Source of the DNA: Granulicella sp. L60
GTDB taxonomy: Bacteria > Acidobacteriota > Terriglobia > Terriglobales > Acidobacteriaceae
Assembly: GCF_009765825.1 (NCBI RefSeq)
Contig: NZ_LMUR01000018.1
Span: 307,986-371,985, forward strand
DNA: 64,000 nucleotides
Reading direction: 5' to 3'
The translations under genes were made by a program, and so were the position numbers. The notes under the pieces are model-generated. The model was not told the origin of the DNA and did no database searches. It worked only from the letters and a program-made list of their open reading frames with translations. The number at the start of each line of letters is the position of its first letter. Within the stretch, counting starts at the first letter, position 1. Positions 17,655-27,496 of the stretch are shown here, piece by piece.

Positions 17655-19280
17655 ATGGGTTTGGGGGAGAACTTTCACGCAGTCGAGATCGTGATCCTTC
17701 TTCTGCTTGTGCTGGTGGCGGTATTCGCCGTCATGGCCAACCGGCTGAAGGTGCCGTATCCGATCGTCCTTGTGATGGCCGGTCTCTTTATCAGCTTCGT
17801 TCCCCACATGCCTCGCGTCCCCCTAGACCCCAACATCGTCTTCGTCATCTTTCTTCCGCCTCTGCTCTACGCCTCGGCCTGGACAGCGTCATGGCGCGAG
17901 TTCCGCCGCAACGCCGTCGTCATCGGACTCCTCGCAGTCGGTCTCGTGGGCTTCACCGTCTGGGGTGTAGCCGAGTTCTCCGACCGCTTCATCACCGCGC
18001 TCGACTGGAAGGCCGGCTTCCTCCTCGGCGCCGTGGTCTCCACCACAGACGCCATCGCCGCAACCTCCATCGCCAAAGCCGTCGGCCTGCCCAGAAGAAT
18101 CGTCGACATCCTCGAAGGCGAGAGCCTCATGAACGATGCCACCGGCCTGCTCGCGCTCGAGATCGGCCTCGGCATCATCCTCCGCGACCACACACCCACC
18201 CTCGGAAGCGGCGCAGCGCGGCTCATCTACCTTGTCGTCGGCGGTCTCGTCATAGGACTCCTTATCGGCATCATCGTCGGATGGCTCGAAAAGTTTATCG
18301 ATGACGGACCGGTAGAGCTTGTCGTCAGCCTCGTCGTTCCCTACGCGGCCTACCTCGCAGGAGAACGCGCCAAGGCCTCCGGCGTACTCGCAGTCGTAGC
18401 CTGCGGACTCTACATGAGCCGCAAGAGCACGAGCTTCTTCTCTCCCACCGTCCGCCTCCAGGTCAACGGCGCATGGGAGGCCCTCACCTTCATGCTCAAC
18501 GGTCTCGTCTTCGTGCTCATCGGCCTGCAACTGCCGTATGTCCTCGCGGGAATCCACGGCAAGTACACCACCGGCACGCTCATCTTCTACGGCGCCGTAT
18601 TCAGCGGCATCCTCATTCTGCTTCGCATGATCTGGGTCTTTCCCGCGATGAAGCTCGCCTCCTACGTCGAGCGCAGGTGGATGAGCCACGAAGAAGAGAC
18701 GCCCTCCGCACGCGAGGTCTTCGTCGTCGGATGGACCGGCATGCGCGGCGTCCTCGCGCTGGCCGCCGCCATCTCAGTGCCGGAGGTTCTCGGCGACGGA
18801 CGTCCCTTCGGACCGCGCAACCTGATCGTCTTCCTCGCCTTCTGCGTCATCCTCGTAACCCTCGTGCTGCAGGGCCTCACCCTCCCCGCACTCATCCGCC
18901 GTCTTGGATTGGCAAGTAAAGGTGGAATGGATCGGGAGGAGCGAGACGCGCGCAGAATCGTGCTCCTCGCCGCAGTCCATCATCTGGAAGCAGCACGCAA
19001 GCACGACGGACCTCCCACCGAGCATATGTACGACGACATCCTCCATCGATACCGGCACAAGCTCGCGGCTGTTGGCGCAGGCGCTGAAGAAAGCCTTGAT
19101 GCGTTGGATCCGAAGATGGTCACCCGGCTGCAAACGATCCTCGAGGATGCGCTGAATGTCGAGCGTCGCACCCTCATCGGCCTGCGGGACAGGGGAAAGA
19201 TCGGCGACGACACGTTGCGCACCATGGAACGCGAGCTCGATCTCGCCGAGAGCAGATCACAGATATCACCCATAGCCTGA
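17655..19280 (+). CDS. CPA1-family Na+/H+ antiporter (NhaP-like)
   Basis: The protein has 541 residues. GGAGG lies 9 bp before the ATG at 17655. Eleven to twelve hydrophobic helices cover residues about 8-420, starting AVEIVILLLLVLVAVFAVMANRL. The CPA1 core motifs are present: GAVVSTTDAIAATSIA and ESLMNDATGLLALEIGLG, whose Asn-Asp pair carries the exchanged ion and proton, and GWTGMRGVLALAAAISVP. A cytoplasmic helical C-terminal tail of about 120 residues is typical of NhaP-type exchangers. It exports Na+ (or K+) against protons at the inner membrane for pH and salt balance. No obvious operon partner. Confidence 0.92.
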   Translation: MGLGENFHAVEIVILLLLVLVAVFAVMANRLKVPYPIVLVMAGLFISFVPHMPRVPLDPNIVFVIFLPPLLYASAWTASWREFRRNAVVIGLLAVGLVGFTVWGVAEFSDRFITALDWKAGFLLGAVVSTTDAIAATSIAKAVGLPRRIVDILEGESLMNDATGLLALEIGLGIILRDHTPTLGSGAARLIYLVVGGLVIGLLIGIIVGWLEKFIDDGPVELVVSLVVPYAAYLAGERAKASGVLAVVACGLYMSRKSTSFFSPTVRLQVNGAWEALTFMLNGLVFVLIGLQLPYVLAGIHGKYTTGTLIFYGAVFSGILILLRMIWVFPAMKLASYVERRWMSHEEETPSAREVFVVGWTGMRGVLALAAAISVPEVLGDGRPFGPRNLIVFLAFCVILVTLVLQGLTLPALIRRLGLASKGGMDREERDARRIVLLAAVHHLEAARKHDGPPTEHMYDDILHRYRHKLAAVGAGAEESLDALDPKMVTRLQTILEDALNVERRTLIGLRDRGKIGDDTLRTMERELDLAESRSQISPIA

Positions 19281-19316
19281 GGCATCTGCCTCCGGCGCGC
19301 AAGATGCGGATCAGGC
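19275..19316. terminator. Bulged stem-loop overlapping both stop codons of two convergent genes
   Basis: GCCTGA (19275-19280) pairs with TCAGGC (19311-19316), and GCATC (19282-19286) pairs with GATGC (19303-19307). The outer arm contains the antiporter TGA and the CPBP stop on the other strand. It would act as a compact bidirectional terminator. Confidence 0.4.
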
Positions 19317-20363
19317 CTCGACGCGCTCGACATCGCGAAATGTATAACCGGCATGGGTGCCGCGCACGGTCGTCAAAATAATAACGGCGATAAGAATCAG
19401 GACGGGCACAACGAAGATGCTGCCCTCTGGCCCCGTGGCGCCGCCGCTCAGGATAGGTCTGCCTGTCGGATGAGTGGCGAGCAGGCGGTGCTGGACGAAG
19501 AGGCCGCTGTCGGCAACGCCGTAGAGAAAAGACTGAGCCCAGTCCCACGAGGCGTGGAAGCCGATAGCCCACCACAGCGAGCCGGTACGCCAAAGAACGA
19601 AACAGAAGACCATGGCGGCAAGCCCGGCAGAGAGCAGTCCGATAGGCGACTCGCCGGGATTTTTGGTGTGGCCAAGTCCGAAGAGAAACGACAGCAGCAG
19701 AGCCGAGGTCCAGAAGCCAAGCGCTGCGCTGTGACGGGTCTTGAACGCCCATCGGTAGATGCCGGCCAGCCCGCGGCTCAGGGTGAACTGCAGGTAGCCT
19801 CGAGTCAGGTACTCCTCGAACATCCCAACCACGAGAAATCCGGCAAGCCATGCCGCGCCATAACGAAAGACGTCGGAACCGAAGACGAGCCGGCTATCGA
19901 TGATGAGCAAGCCGGTCTTCCAGAGCGTGAGGAAGAGAAGGGAGAGACAGGTCACTCCCCAGGCAAGTCCGGAGAAGAAGCGGGAGAGCTTATTGCTGCC
20001 GCCGAGTCCGTACATAGAGTTTGGACGGCGCTCGATCTTCGACATGATCCAGGTCACGACGATGGTTGCGAGGAGCAGGGGAAACTCGCCAAGGAACAGG
20101 AATTTGAGAGATGCACCTGTATCTAAAGCGTCTCGTTTGGGTGTGAGATGCAGCAGATGCCCCGCGATGTCGATGCCCTTGAAGAACGCGGCCATAAGAG
20201 CGAAAAAGATGAGCAGGCTCCAACCGGCACGCAGGCCTTCAGCGCCCAGGAAGACCTTGCGGAGGGTCGACGGCTGCGGTGACGGGCTTTGCCCCGCGAA
20301 GGGAAGCTCTGCTTTGTTGTCAGGCGACAGGTCTGCGGTCTTACGATTGGTCTCGATTTGCAA
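19311..20363 (-). CDS. CPBP-family intramembrane glutamic endopeptidase/metalloprotease
   Basis: The protein has 350 residues with seven or eight membrane helices. The three CPBP (Abi, Rce1-like) motifs are present in order: EE-x3-R in GMFEEYLTRGYLQF, F-x3-H in FLFGLGHTKN, and H-x3-D/N in GFHASWDWAQ. The hydrophilic first 35 residues are cytoplasmic. Family members cleave prenylated or membrane substrates, or protect against self-produced bacteriocins; the substrate here is unknown. Convergent with the Na+/H+ antiporter and divergent from the DHH gene. Confidence 0.88.
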   Translation of the reverse strand: MQIETNRKTADLSPDNKAELPFAGQSPSPQPSTLRKVFLGAEGLRAGWSLLIFFALMAAFFKGIDIAGHLLHLTPKRDALDTGASLKFLFLGEFPLLLATIVVTWIMSKIERRPNSMYGLGGSNKLSRFFSGLAWGVTCLSLLFLTLWKTGLLIIDSRLVFGSDVFRYGAAWLAGFLVVGMFEEYLTRGYLQFTLSRGLAGIYRWAFKTRHSAALGFWTSALLLSFLFGLGHTKNPGESPIGLLSAGLAAMVFCFVLWRTGSLWWAIGFHASWDWAQSFLYGVADSGLFVQHRLLATHPTGRPILSGGATGPEGSIFVVPVLILIAVIILTTVRGTHAGYTFRDVERVEA

Positions 20364-20467
20364 AGGGGCTCCTCTTGCTGAGGAAAGTATACGAGTGACG
20401 GCTGTTCGAAGTTCCCTCGGCCCCGCGCAACTGGCCCCGTGAGGTTACCGAAGACGCGAGGTGCGCT

Positions 20468-21499
20468 ATGCTGAATCTTCGCACCCTTGCCAAAGAGTGT
20501 CATGCACGGAGGACCACCGACTTGGACTGCAAGATCTTCTATCACGACAAATGTTTCGACGGAGCCTGCTCTGCTTCGCTCTTTATGCGGTTCCATCGCG
20601 AGCGCGTGAAGACAGCGGACCGGTTCCTCTATCACGGCCTCGTCCACCGGGCCGGTGCGCTCTTCGACGAAGGTGCCTTCGTGGACGGAGAGAACGCCAT
20701 CGTCGACTTCAAGTACTCTGCCTCGCCCAAGCTGACCTGGTGGTTCGACCATCACCAGAGCGCGTTTCTCACGCCCGAAGATCAGAAGCACTTCGAAGCA
20801 GGCCAGGCCGACGGCTCCCAGCGCATGCGAAAGTTCTTCAACCCCAACTACATCTCCTGCACCAGCCTGATCGCCGACACCGCGCAGGTCAACTTCGGCT
20901 TCGATACCGCGCCCCTGCTCGATCTGATCAAGTGGGCCGACATCGTCGACGGCGCGCGCTACGAGAGCGCAAAGTCTGCGGTCGAGATGGCCGAACCCGC
21001 GATGAAGCTCACCATGATCATCGAAAGCTCCTCCGACAACAATCTCGTCCCGCGCCTGATTCCGCTTCTGACCGAGATGAGCCTCCAGCACGTTCTCGAC
21101 CAGCCGTTCGTGCAGGAGCTCGTCGATCCGCTGATGGAGAAGCATCTTGCAGCGCTCGAGCTGATCCGCTCGCGAGCCACAGTAGATAAGGGAGTCATCG
21201 CCTTCGACATCACCGACCAGCCCACCGAAGGCTACAACAAGTTCATTCCGTACTACCTGCACCCCGACGCAACCTACAACGTGGGCCTCAGCAAGTCGAG
21301 CTTCCGAACCAAGGTCTCAGTCGGAACCAATCCGTGGACGCCGAAGTCCTCCGAACACCTCGTGAACATCGCTGCAATCTGCGAGCGATACGGCGGCGGC
21401 GGCCACGCCCGCGTCGGCGCCATCAGCTTCCCACCGGACCGCGAAGATGAGGCGCGAAAGGCAGTCGCAGAGATCGTGGCCGAGCTGCGACAGGCATAG
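20468..21499 (+). CDS. DHH/DHHA1-family phosphoesterase
   Basis: The protein has 343 residues. The N-terminal half carries the DHH-family metal motifs in variant form: FYHDKCFDGACSASLF (about 24-39), IVDFKYS, and FDHHQSAF (DHH at 94-96). The C-terminal DHHA1 substrate-binding motif is YGGGGHARVGAISFP. Relatives are nanoRNases (NrnA), c-di-AMP phosphodiesterases and exopolyphosphatase-like enzymes; this variant is often annotated only as a DHH phosphoesterase. The ATG at 20468 has GAGG just upstream. Probably a cytoplasmic Mn-dependent hydrolase of short oligonucleotides or polyphosphate. Confidence 0.82.
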   Translation: MLNLRTLAKECHARRTTDLDCKIFYHDKCFDGACSASLFMRFHRERVKTADRFLYHGLVHRAGALFDEGAFVDGENAIVDFKYSASPKLTWWFDHHQSAFLTPEDQKHFEAGQADGSQRMRKFFNPNYISCTSLIADTAQVNFGFDTAPLLDLIKWADIVDGARYESAKSAVEMAEPAMKLTMIIESSSDNNLVPRLIPLLTEMSLQHVLDQPFVQELVDPLMEKHLAALELIRSRATVDKGVIAFDITDQPTEGYNKFIPYYLHPDATYNVGLSKSSFRTKVSVGTNPWTPKSSEHLVNIAAICERYGGGGHARVGAISFPPDREDEARKAVAEIVAELRQA

Positions 21500-21698
21500 C
21501 CCGAAAGACTCGAAGTTCAAAACGACCCAGCCTCGAAAAATAAACTTCAAACCCGTGTCGTATTTTTCGCGTCCCGAAAAGAGGACGTTACCCGTCCACA
21601 TCCACCACGCTAATTACCAAAACTCACCAGCAAGCCACCACGTCTTTACACCCGCTTTTTCCAAAACACCCTTGAAAACACCAGCAAAAACATCAAAA

Positions 21699-21716
21699 CC
21701 CCGGCTCGCACCGGGG
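21699..21716 (-). terminator. Rho-independent terminator of the dxr-rseP unit
   Basis: On the minus strand CCCCGG-TGCGAG-CCGGGG forms a 6-bp GC stem followed directly by TTTTGATGTTTTT. It is 29 bp past the rseP stop. The plus-strand reading also has a T-rich tail (TCTGACTTTTT), so it may serve the DHH gene too. The rest of 21500-21744 holds no gene that I see. Confidence 0.7.
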
Positions 21717-21744
21717 TCTGACTTTTTCTGCAAAAACGAACCAG

Positions 21745-23124
21745 TTACGGCTTCAATTTTGTAAACAGATTCAGCTTCGTCAGATCGTTGAAGATGACGA
21801 ACGCGAAGAACGCCAGCAGACAGACCAGAGCAACCTGGTAGACCCTCTCCTTGAGCTGCTGATTCACATCCCGCCGCATGATCGTCTCAATCACCAGAAA
21901 CAGAATCATGCCGCCATCCAGAATAGGAATCGGCAGCAGGTTGAAGATGCCCAGATTCAACGAGATATAGGCCATCAACCCAATCAGCGGCATCCATCCC
22001 GGCATCTGCGCAGCCTGATGAATCTGCTGGCCGATCCCTATCGGACTCTGCAGACTCTTCACCGAAACCTGCCGCGTGAACAGGCGCTTCAGCACCTCCA
22101 CAATCAGCAGCGATCCCTTTTTGTTGAACTGCCAGGAAGCAACGATCGCCTTGCCCAAAGGAAGGCGCTGAACCTTCACAGGAGGCTGAACAGCCACGAA
22201 ACCAAGCCGATAGTCCTTGTTTCCACCCGGAACCGGCGCCAACTCCGGCGTCACCTGAATGGGAACAGTCTGAGTCGCGCCATTGACAGTGCGTTCGATC
22301 AGCAATGACGCGGGTTTCCCAGCCTCGTCCTGCAGATACGTAAGCAAAGCAGGAACAGAGTGCAGCTGAAGACCGTCGATGCTGAGGATCTTGTCCTCGG
22401 GCTTGAGTCCTGCCTTGGCTGCAGGCATCGACGGCTCAAGCGCATCGACCTGAACAGGAGTGTTCTGAGCCTTGGGGAGAAGTCCGAGATTGTCGAGCGA
22501 GAAGTCGTCGGGAGTGCCTTTATTTTCAATAAATAGCTTCGTATCGACGCGCTGGCCGTCATGCACGAAAGAGAACGGAATCGTCTGGTTGAGGTTCAGC
22601 AGGGAGCGGATAGCAACCTGATCCCAGGTCGGATTCTCAACGTTGTCATAGTGGACGATCGTGTCGCCGCTGTGGATGCCGGTGCGGCTGGCCGGGCTGT
22701 TGACGGAGATGTAGTCCGTGTAGGCGGGGCCGTCGATGTACTCCTGCACTTCGTTGTGCAGCATCGAGACGCCGGTCATCAGGCCGAGGGCGAGGATGAA
22801 GTTGGCGAAGGGTCCAGCAAGAGCGACGAGGATGCGCTGCCAGCGGGGATGCGCGTTGAAGTCTCCGGGATCGCTGGCGGTTGCTTCGCCGGCTTCGTTG
22901 GTCGGGAAGGTCATCTCGCCGGCCATCTTGACGTATCCGCCGAGGGGAACGGCGGCGATCTGGTACTCGGTGTCACCGCGGCGGAAGCCGAAGAGGCGCT
23001 TGCCGAAGCCGATGGAGAAGACCTCTACGCGGATGCCGCAGAGCTTGGCGACGGCGAAGTGGCCGAATTCGTGGACCAGAACCATGATGCCAAGGACGAT
23101 GGCAAGCTGGATGATTGTCGACAT
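21745..23124 (-). CDS. rseP: Site-2 metalloprotease RseP (M50 family)
   Basis: The protein has 459 residues. The zinc site HEFGH is at residues 18-22 in the first membrane helix (IMVLVHEFGHFAVAKLCG), and the second metal motif is LLPIPILDGGMILF near the C-terminus. Two PDZ domains lie between (SPASRTGIHSGDTIVHYDNV and PAAKAGLKPEDKILSIDG). RseP cuts anti-sigma factors and remnant signal peptides inside the inner membrane, releasing envelope-stress sigma factors. It sits 41 bp downstream of dxr, the usual bacterial order uppS-cdsA-dxr-rseP. Confidence 0.95.
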   Translation of the reverse strand: MSTIIQLAIVLGIMVLVHEFGHFAVAKLCGIRVEVFSIGFGKRLFGFRRGDTEYQIAAVPLGGYVKMAGEMTFPTNEAGEATASDPGDFNAHPRWQRILVALAGPFANFILALGLMTGVSMLHNEVQEYIDGPAYTDYISVNSPASRTGIHSGDTIVHYDNVENPTWDQVAIRSLLNLNQTIPFSFVHDGQRVDTKLFIENKGTPDDFSLDNLGLLPKAQNTPVQVDALEPSMPAAKAGLKPEDKILSIDGLQLHSVPALLTYLQDEAGKPASLLIERTVNGATQTVPIQVTPELAPVPGGNKDYRLGFVAVQPPVKVQRLPLGKAIVASWQFNKKGSLLIVEVLKRLFTRQVSVKSLQSPIGIGQQIHQAAQMPGWMPLIGLMAYISLNLGIFNLLPIPILDGGMILFLVIETIMRRDVNQQLKERVYQVALVCLLAFFAFVIFNDLTKLNLFTKLKP

Positions 23125-23165
23125 GGGGAGAGTGAGACCTCGTTACTTTGGTTGAATTCTTTTGA

Positions 23166-24356
23166 CTATCGCCGGGCGCCGGTGGATTGGCGGACAATCA
23201 CTTCGCGCGCACAGGCCCGCGCGGCAAGATCTGCTTCGAGCACATCGAGGATAGACTCCGGAGCTTGACCGGATGTTAGCTGCAGCACAGCCTCTATTGT
23301 ACGCGGGATGCCGAGGAAGGGGATACGACCTTCGAGGAAGGCGGCGACGGCGATCTCGTCGGCGGCGTTGAGGGCGATGCAGGCGTTGCCTCCGGCTTCG
23401 GCGGCCTCGTAGGCGAGGCGGAGGCAGGGGAAGCGGTTAAGGTCGGGCTGGGAGAAGTCCAGTTGGCTCAGTGTGGTGAGGTCGAAGGTGAGGGACTCCT
23501 TCTCCGTGACGGCGACGCGTTCGGGGTAGGCGAGGGCGTAGAGAATGGGGAGTCGCATGTCGGTGACGGAGATTTGGGCGAGGATGCTGCCGTCGACGAA
23601 CTCGACCAGCGAATGGACGGTGGATTGTGGATGGATGGTGGTGCGGACGCGGTTGGCGGGAAGGTTGAAGAGGCGGCAGGCTTCGATGACTTCGAAGCCT
23701 TTGTTCATCATGGTGGCGGAGTCGATGGTGATGCGCTGGCCCATGACCCAGGTGGGATGTTTGAGAGCTTGCTGCGGGGTGATGTGTTCAAACTCTGCGA
23801 GCGGCGTGTTGCGGAAGGGGCCACCGGAGGCGGTGAGCCAGACTTGCTTGACTTCGGCGGGGGTGCCACCGCGCATGCACTGGTGAACGGCGTTGTGCTC
23901 GGAGTCGATGGGGAGGAGGGCGACGTTGTGTGCCTTGGCGGCGGCGATGATGAGCTCGCCGGCGGCGACGAGGCACTCCTTGTTGGCGAGGCCGATGGTC
24001 TTGCCGGCGCAGACTGCGGCGTAGGTGGCTTCGAGACCGGCTACCCCTACGATGGCGGAGACCACGAAGTTGACCTCGGGCAGGGTGGCGACGAGGATGC
24101 TGCCAGCGGTGCCGTGGAGGACTTCGATGCCGGTGATGCCTGCTTCGCGGAGGCGGGTGGTGAGGGTTGCGGCGAGCCCTTCGGTGGCCAGCGAGATGAC
24201 CCTGGGGCGCCAGCGGAGGCATTGGCTGAAGGCTGCGTCGATGTTGGTTCCTGCGGCGAGGGAGACGACCTGGTAACGGTCGGGGAAGGACTCGCAGATG
24301 GAGAGGGTGCTGTTGCCGATGGAACCGGTGGAGCCTAGAATCGCTAACTTTTTCAC
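23166..24356 (-). CDS. dxr: 1-deoxy-D-xylulose 5-phosphate reductoisomerase
   Basis: The protein has 396 residues from a GTG at 24356, placed so that the NADPH-binding KKLAILGSTGSIGNSTL starts the protein as in other Dxr. The frame is open 96 bases further but runs through a hairpin and has no homologous residues. Core motifs are NKECLVAAGELI, PIDSEHNAVHQC, TASGGPFRNTPL, HPTWVMGQRITIDSATMMNKGFE and HPQSTVHSLVEF. It converts DXP to 2-C-methylerythritol 4-phosphate, the first committed MEP isoprenoid step, in the cytoplasm. It is followed by rseP on the same strand. Confidence 0.95.
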   Translation of the reverse strand: MKKLAILGSTGSIGNSTLSICESFPDRYQVVSLAAGTNIDAAFSQCLRWRPRVISLATEGLAATLTTRLREAGITGIEVLHGTAGSILVATLPEVNFVVSAIVGVAGLEATYAAVCAGKTIGLANKECLVAAGELIIAAAKAHNVALLPIDSEHNAVHQCMRGGTPAEVKQVWLTASGGPFRNTPLAEFEHITPQQALKHPTWVMGQRITIDSATMMNKGFEVIEACRLFNLPANRVRTTIHPQSTVHSLVEFVDGSILAQISVTDMRLPILYALAYPERVAVTEKESLTFDLTTLSQLDFSQPDLNRFPCLRLAYEAAEAGGNACIALNAADEIAVAAFLEGRIPFLGIPRTIEAVLQLTSGQAPESILDVLEADLAARACAREVIVRQSTGARR

Positions 24357-24402
24357 ATCGTCTATTTTCTCAGAGTGCGGGCGCTGGCAGGTTTTATCGG
24401 TT

Positions 24403-24429
24403 GGGTACCCCTCCCCCTGGGGGGTACCC
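24403..24429 (-). promoter_or_regulatory. GC-rich hairpin in the dxr 5' leader
   Basis: GGGTACCCC (24403-24411) and GGGGTACCC (24421-24429) form a perfect 9-bp stem around a 9-base loop, about 47 bases upstream of the dxr start. No U-run follows on the minus strand before the start region. It could be an attenuator-like or mRNA-protecting structure. Confidence 0.45.
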
Positions 24430-24585
24430 CAATGCAAATTGCTTATTTTCAATACTTTATGAAAATGGCTCTTTGTAAAATATTCTAAATAAATGGGTTA
24501 GAGGTAAATATTTATATCTAAAGGGGTTGCGGGAAATTTTATCCGTAGAAGGTTTCTTTCTTCGTTTTTGATCGCGGATGCATGG

Positions 24586-24614
24586 AAAAGCCCCGGTTTT
24601 TGGCCGGGGCTTTT
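24586..24614 (-). terminator. Strong rho-independent terminator
   Basis: AAAAGCCCCGG (24586-24596) pairs perfectly with CCGGGGCTTTT (24604-24614). T-runs flank both sides, so it works in either direction. It lies 124 bp beyond the stop of the small secreted-protein gene and insulates it from dxr. Confidence 0.8.
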
Positions 24615-24737
24615 TCTACTCTTATTCAAATATACCTGGTGGAGAGTAACTAGTACGCAACGTGAATTCGCTGGACTGGCAAGGGTTTTGGCGGTTTAGG
24701 GGCTTGACAAGTTTTATTCAAGCTTTCGCCGGATGCC

Positions 24738-25082
24738 TTACCTGTGTTCGTTGATGAGGTGATCGACACCGGCCTGGTAGCCGCGCTGGAAGGCGTCGCG
24801 GTAGTCCTGGCGTACGGCGCTGGGGACTTTGGGGTGCTTGTACTCATCGCGGTTGTTGACATCGGGGCGGCGGTGGTTCTGAAAGTCCTTGCGGGCGCCT
24901 TCTATGCCGTCCTGATAGCCCTGGCGAGCTACGTCTTTGTACTCGGGTGGCGGGACTGCCCAGCCCTCTTGTGCGACGTAGGGAGCAATTGGTCCGGGTG
25001 ACGCGGCGGTGAGGATTGTGGGGCCGCAGGCGAGTGTGGCGATGGCCGCCAAAGATGAGATGACGCCTTTGTTGAGTTTCAT
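24738..25082 (-). CDS. Small secreted protein with two GYQ-x-G-type repeats, function unknown
   Basis: The protein has 114 residues; the ATG at 25082 has GGGAGA upstream and a signal peptide (MKLNKGVISSLAAIATLACG, cleavage near LTAAS). The frame continues far upstream but that part is an arginine/proline-rich shadow of cdsA. The mature protein is hydrophilic with two related segments, ARQGYQDGIEGARKDF and FQRGYQAGVDHLINEH, separated by a charged linker with RRPDVNNRDEYKHPKVP. It resembles small acidobacterial periplasmic proteins of unknown role. It lies between cdsA and dxr on the same strand but has its own terminator. Confidence 0.75.
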   Translation of the reverse strand: MKLNKGVISSLAAIATLACGPTILTAASPGPIAPYVAQEGWAVPPPEYKDVARQGYQDGIEGARKDFQNHRRPDVNNRDEYKHPKVPSAVRQDYRDAFQRGYQAGVDHLINEHR

Positions 25083-25207
25083 ATTTTCTCCCTGGGCTGG
25101 GTGCTCCCGGTTGTGTGGGGGCTCGTGGTTGAGCTGCCCAGCTTCATACGATTGGATGCCGGGTGGGAGAGGGGTGTTGTGCCGATGGGGTTTGCTGTGA
25201 TGGGAGG

Positions 25208-26071
<864 letters not shown>

Positions 26072-26218
26072 GAATGTCTGTTAGCAGGATATACGGAATA
26101 TACGGATGCTCCTGAGACATGGGCGGTGGTGCGAAGACGAAGAGAGGAAGAGGCGTGCGCGGGTGAGTTAAAATGGTGGAGTGCGTGAGCTAACACACGC
26201 ACGGACGGGATTTACCAG

Positions 26219-27430
26219 ATGGCTACCACGCAGGCAAATTTTGTTTCTACCCCGGCCGGCTCTGTCCGGCCTTCGTTTAGGCTCGAATCAATCGATCTAC
26301 TGCGGGGGGTGCTTATGATGCTGATGGCACTTGACCATACGCGCGACTTCTTCTCTTCGGCGACGGTGGACGCGGCAAACCCCCTTCAATCGTGGCCCTC
26401 GTTATTTGTGACCAGGTGGGTGACGCGTCTTTGCGCGCCGGGGTTCATCGCTCTGGCCGGGGTGTCGGTGTACCTTCAGCGCGAGCGGGGAAAGTCGGCG
26501 GCGCAGATGGCAAAGCTGCTGGTGACGCGCGGGCTGTGGCTGATGTTGATCGAGCTTACGGTGGTGAGCTTCGCGTGGACGTTTGCGCCGGGATTTATCT
26601 TCCAGGTGATATGGGTGGTCGGCTTGGCGATGGTGCTGCTGGGGCTGTTGCAGTGGGTGCCGCGGGTTGCAGTCGGTGCTCTCGGAGCGGCGATTATTCT
26701 GCTACATAATCTGCTGGATCCGGTGAAGGCGTCGTCGTTTGGGCATGGGGCGTTTGCCTGGGGCCTGTTGCACCAGATGACGATTACGAGCTTCCATGGG
26801 TTCTTTGTTGCGGCGGGTTATCCGGTGCTGCCGTGGGTTGGAGTGATCTTCGTCGGATATGCTGCGGGGCCGCTGGCGGTTGCATCTCCGGCGCGGCGGG
26901 AGCGAATCGCTTCGATACTGGGGCTGACGTTTCTGGCGGTGTTCGCGCTGCTGCGGGTGACGCATGGGTATGGCGACCACAATCGGTTTGAGCATCTGGG
27001 GACGGTGGCGCGGTCGGCGATGTCGTTCCTGAGCGTTGAAAAATATCCGCCATCGCTGCATTACCTGTTGGCGACGTTCGGGGTTCTGCTGCTGCTGTAT
27101 GCGCTGTTTGACTTTGCGGTGAGGCGCGACTGGGTGCCGGGTGTGCGCGAGGTGATGGAGACGTATGGGCGGGTGCCGTTCTTCTACTATGTGCTGCACA
27201 TCTATCTACTGCACAGCGTTGCGCTGGTGCTGACGGCGGCGGATCATTTGAACTGGCATCTGTGGGTTACTCCGGGCACGGTGTTCTTTGGCCATGTGCC
27301 GGGGTGGGGCTTTCCACTTTGGGGAGTCTATTGTGTCTGGCTGTCGGTCCTGCTGGTGATGTATCTGCCGTGCCGCTGGTTCAGCAGGATGAAGGCTCGC
27401 CGCCGTGACTGGTGGTTGAGCTATTTGTAG
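26219..27430 (+). CDS. Multi-pass membrane protein, DUF1624/HGSNAT-like acyltransferase
   Basis: The protein has 403 residues with ten or so hydrophobic helices. The N-terminal signature RLESIDLLRGVLMMLMALDH followed by TRDFF, and the helix RWVTRLCAPGFIALAGVSVYL, are characteristic of DUF1624/heparan-alpha-glucosaminide N-acetyltransferase-type membrane proteins. These move acetyl groups across membranes onto sugars. The substrate is unknown. It is transcribed against the surrounding cdsA and uppS genes and ends in its own terminator. Codons end mostly in G. Confidence 0.8.
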   Translation: MATTQANFVSTPAGSVRPSFRLESIDLLRGVLMMLMALDHTRDFFSSATVDAANPLQSWPSLFVTRWVTRLCAPGFIALAGVSVYLQRERGKSAAQMAKLLVTRGLWLMLIELTVVSFAWTFAPGFIFQVIWVVGLAMVLLGLLQWVPRVAVGALGAAIILLHNLLDPVKASSFGHGAFAWGLLHQMTITSFHGFFVAAGYPVLPWVGVIFVGYAAGPLAVASPARRERIASILGLTFLAVFALLRVTHGYGDHNRFEHLGTVARSAMSFLSVEKYPPSLHYLLATFGVLLLLYALFDFAVRRDWVPGVREVMETYGRVPFFYYVLHIYLLHSVALVLTAADHLNWHLWVTPGTVFFGHVPGWGFPLWGVYCVWLSVLLVMYLPCRWFSRMKARRRDWWLSYL

Positions 27431-27461
27431 GTTGGCAGATTCAGTTCGGGATTGTTCTGGA

Positions 27462-27494
27462 GGGTACGGCTCTTTTCTGGAGTCGTACCCTTTT
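27462..27494 (+). terminator. Rho-independent terminator of the DUF1624 gene
   Basis: GGGTACGGCTC (27462-27472) pairs with GAGTCGTACCC (27480-27490) with one G-U pair, followed by TTTT. It ends just before the uppS stop codon on the other strand. Confidence 0.75.
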
Positions 27495-27496
27495 GT

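Larger units (their letters stand above)
24357..24737. other. AT-rich dxr leader/promoter region
   Basis: This 381-bp stretch holds no gene. Nearest to dxr is a GC-rich hairpin (24403-24429). About 24431-24560 is strikingly AT-rich for this window and is the likely dxr promoter zone. A strong terminator (24586-24614) for the upstream small gene follows. Confidence 0.6.

Noticed and set aside
21500..24600. Chromosomal replication origin near the strand-skew change
   Set aside because: No dnaA/dnaN, no DnaA-box cluster; the AT-rich patch is better explained as the dxr promoter.
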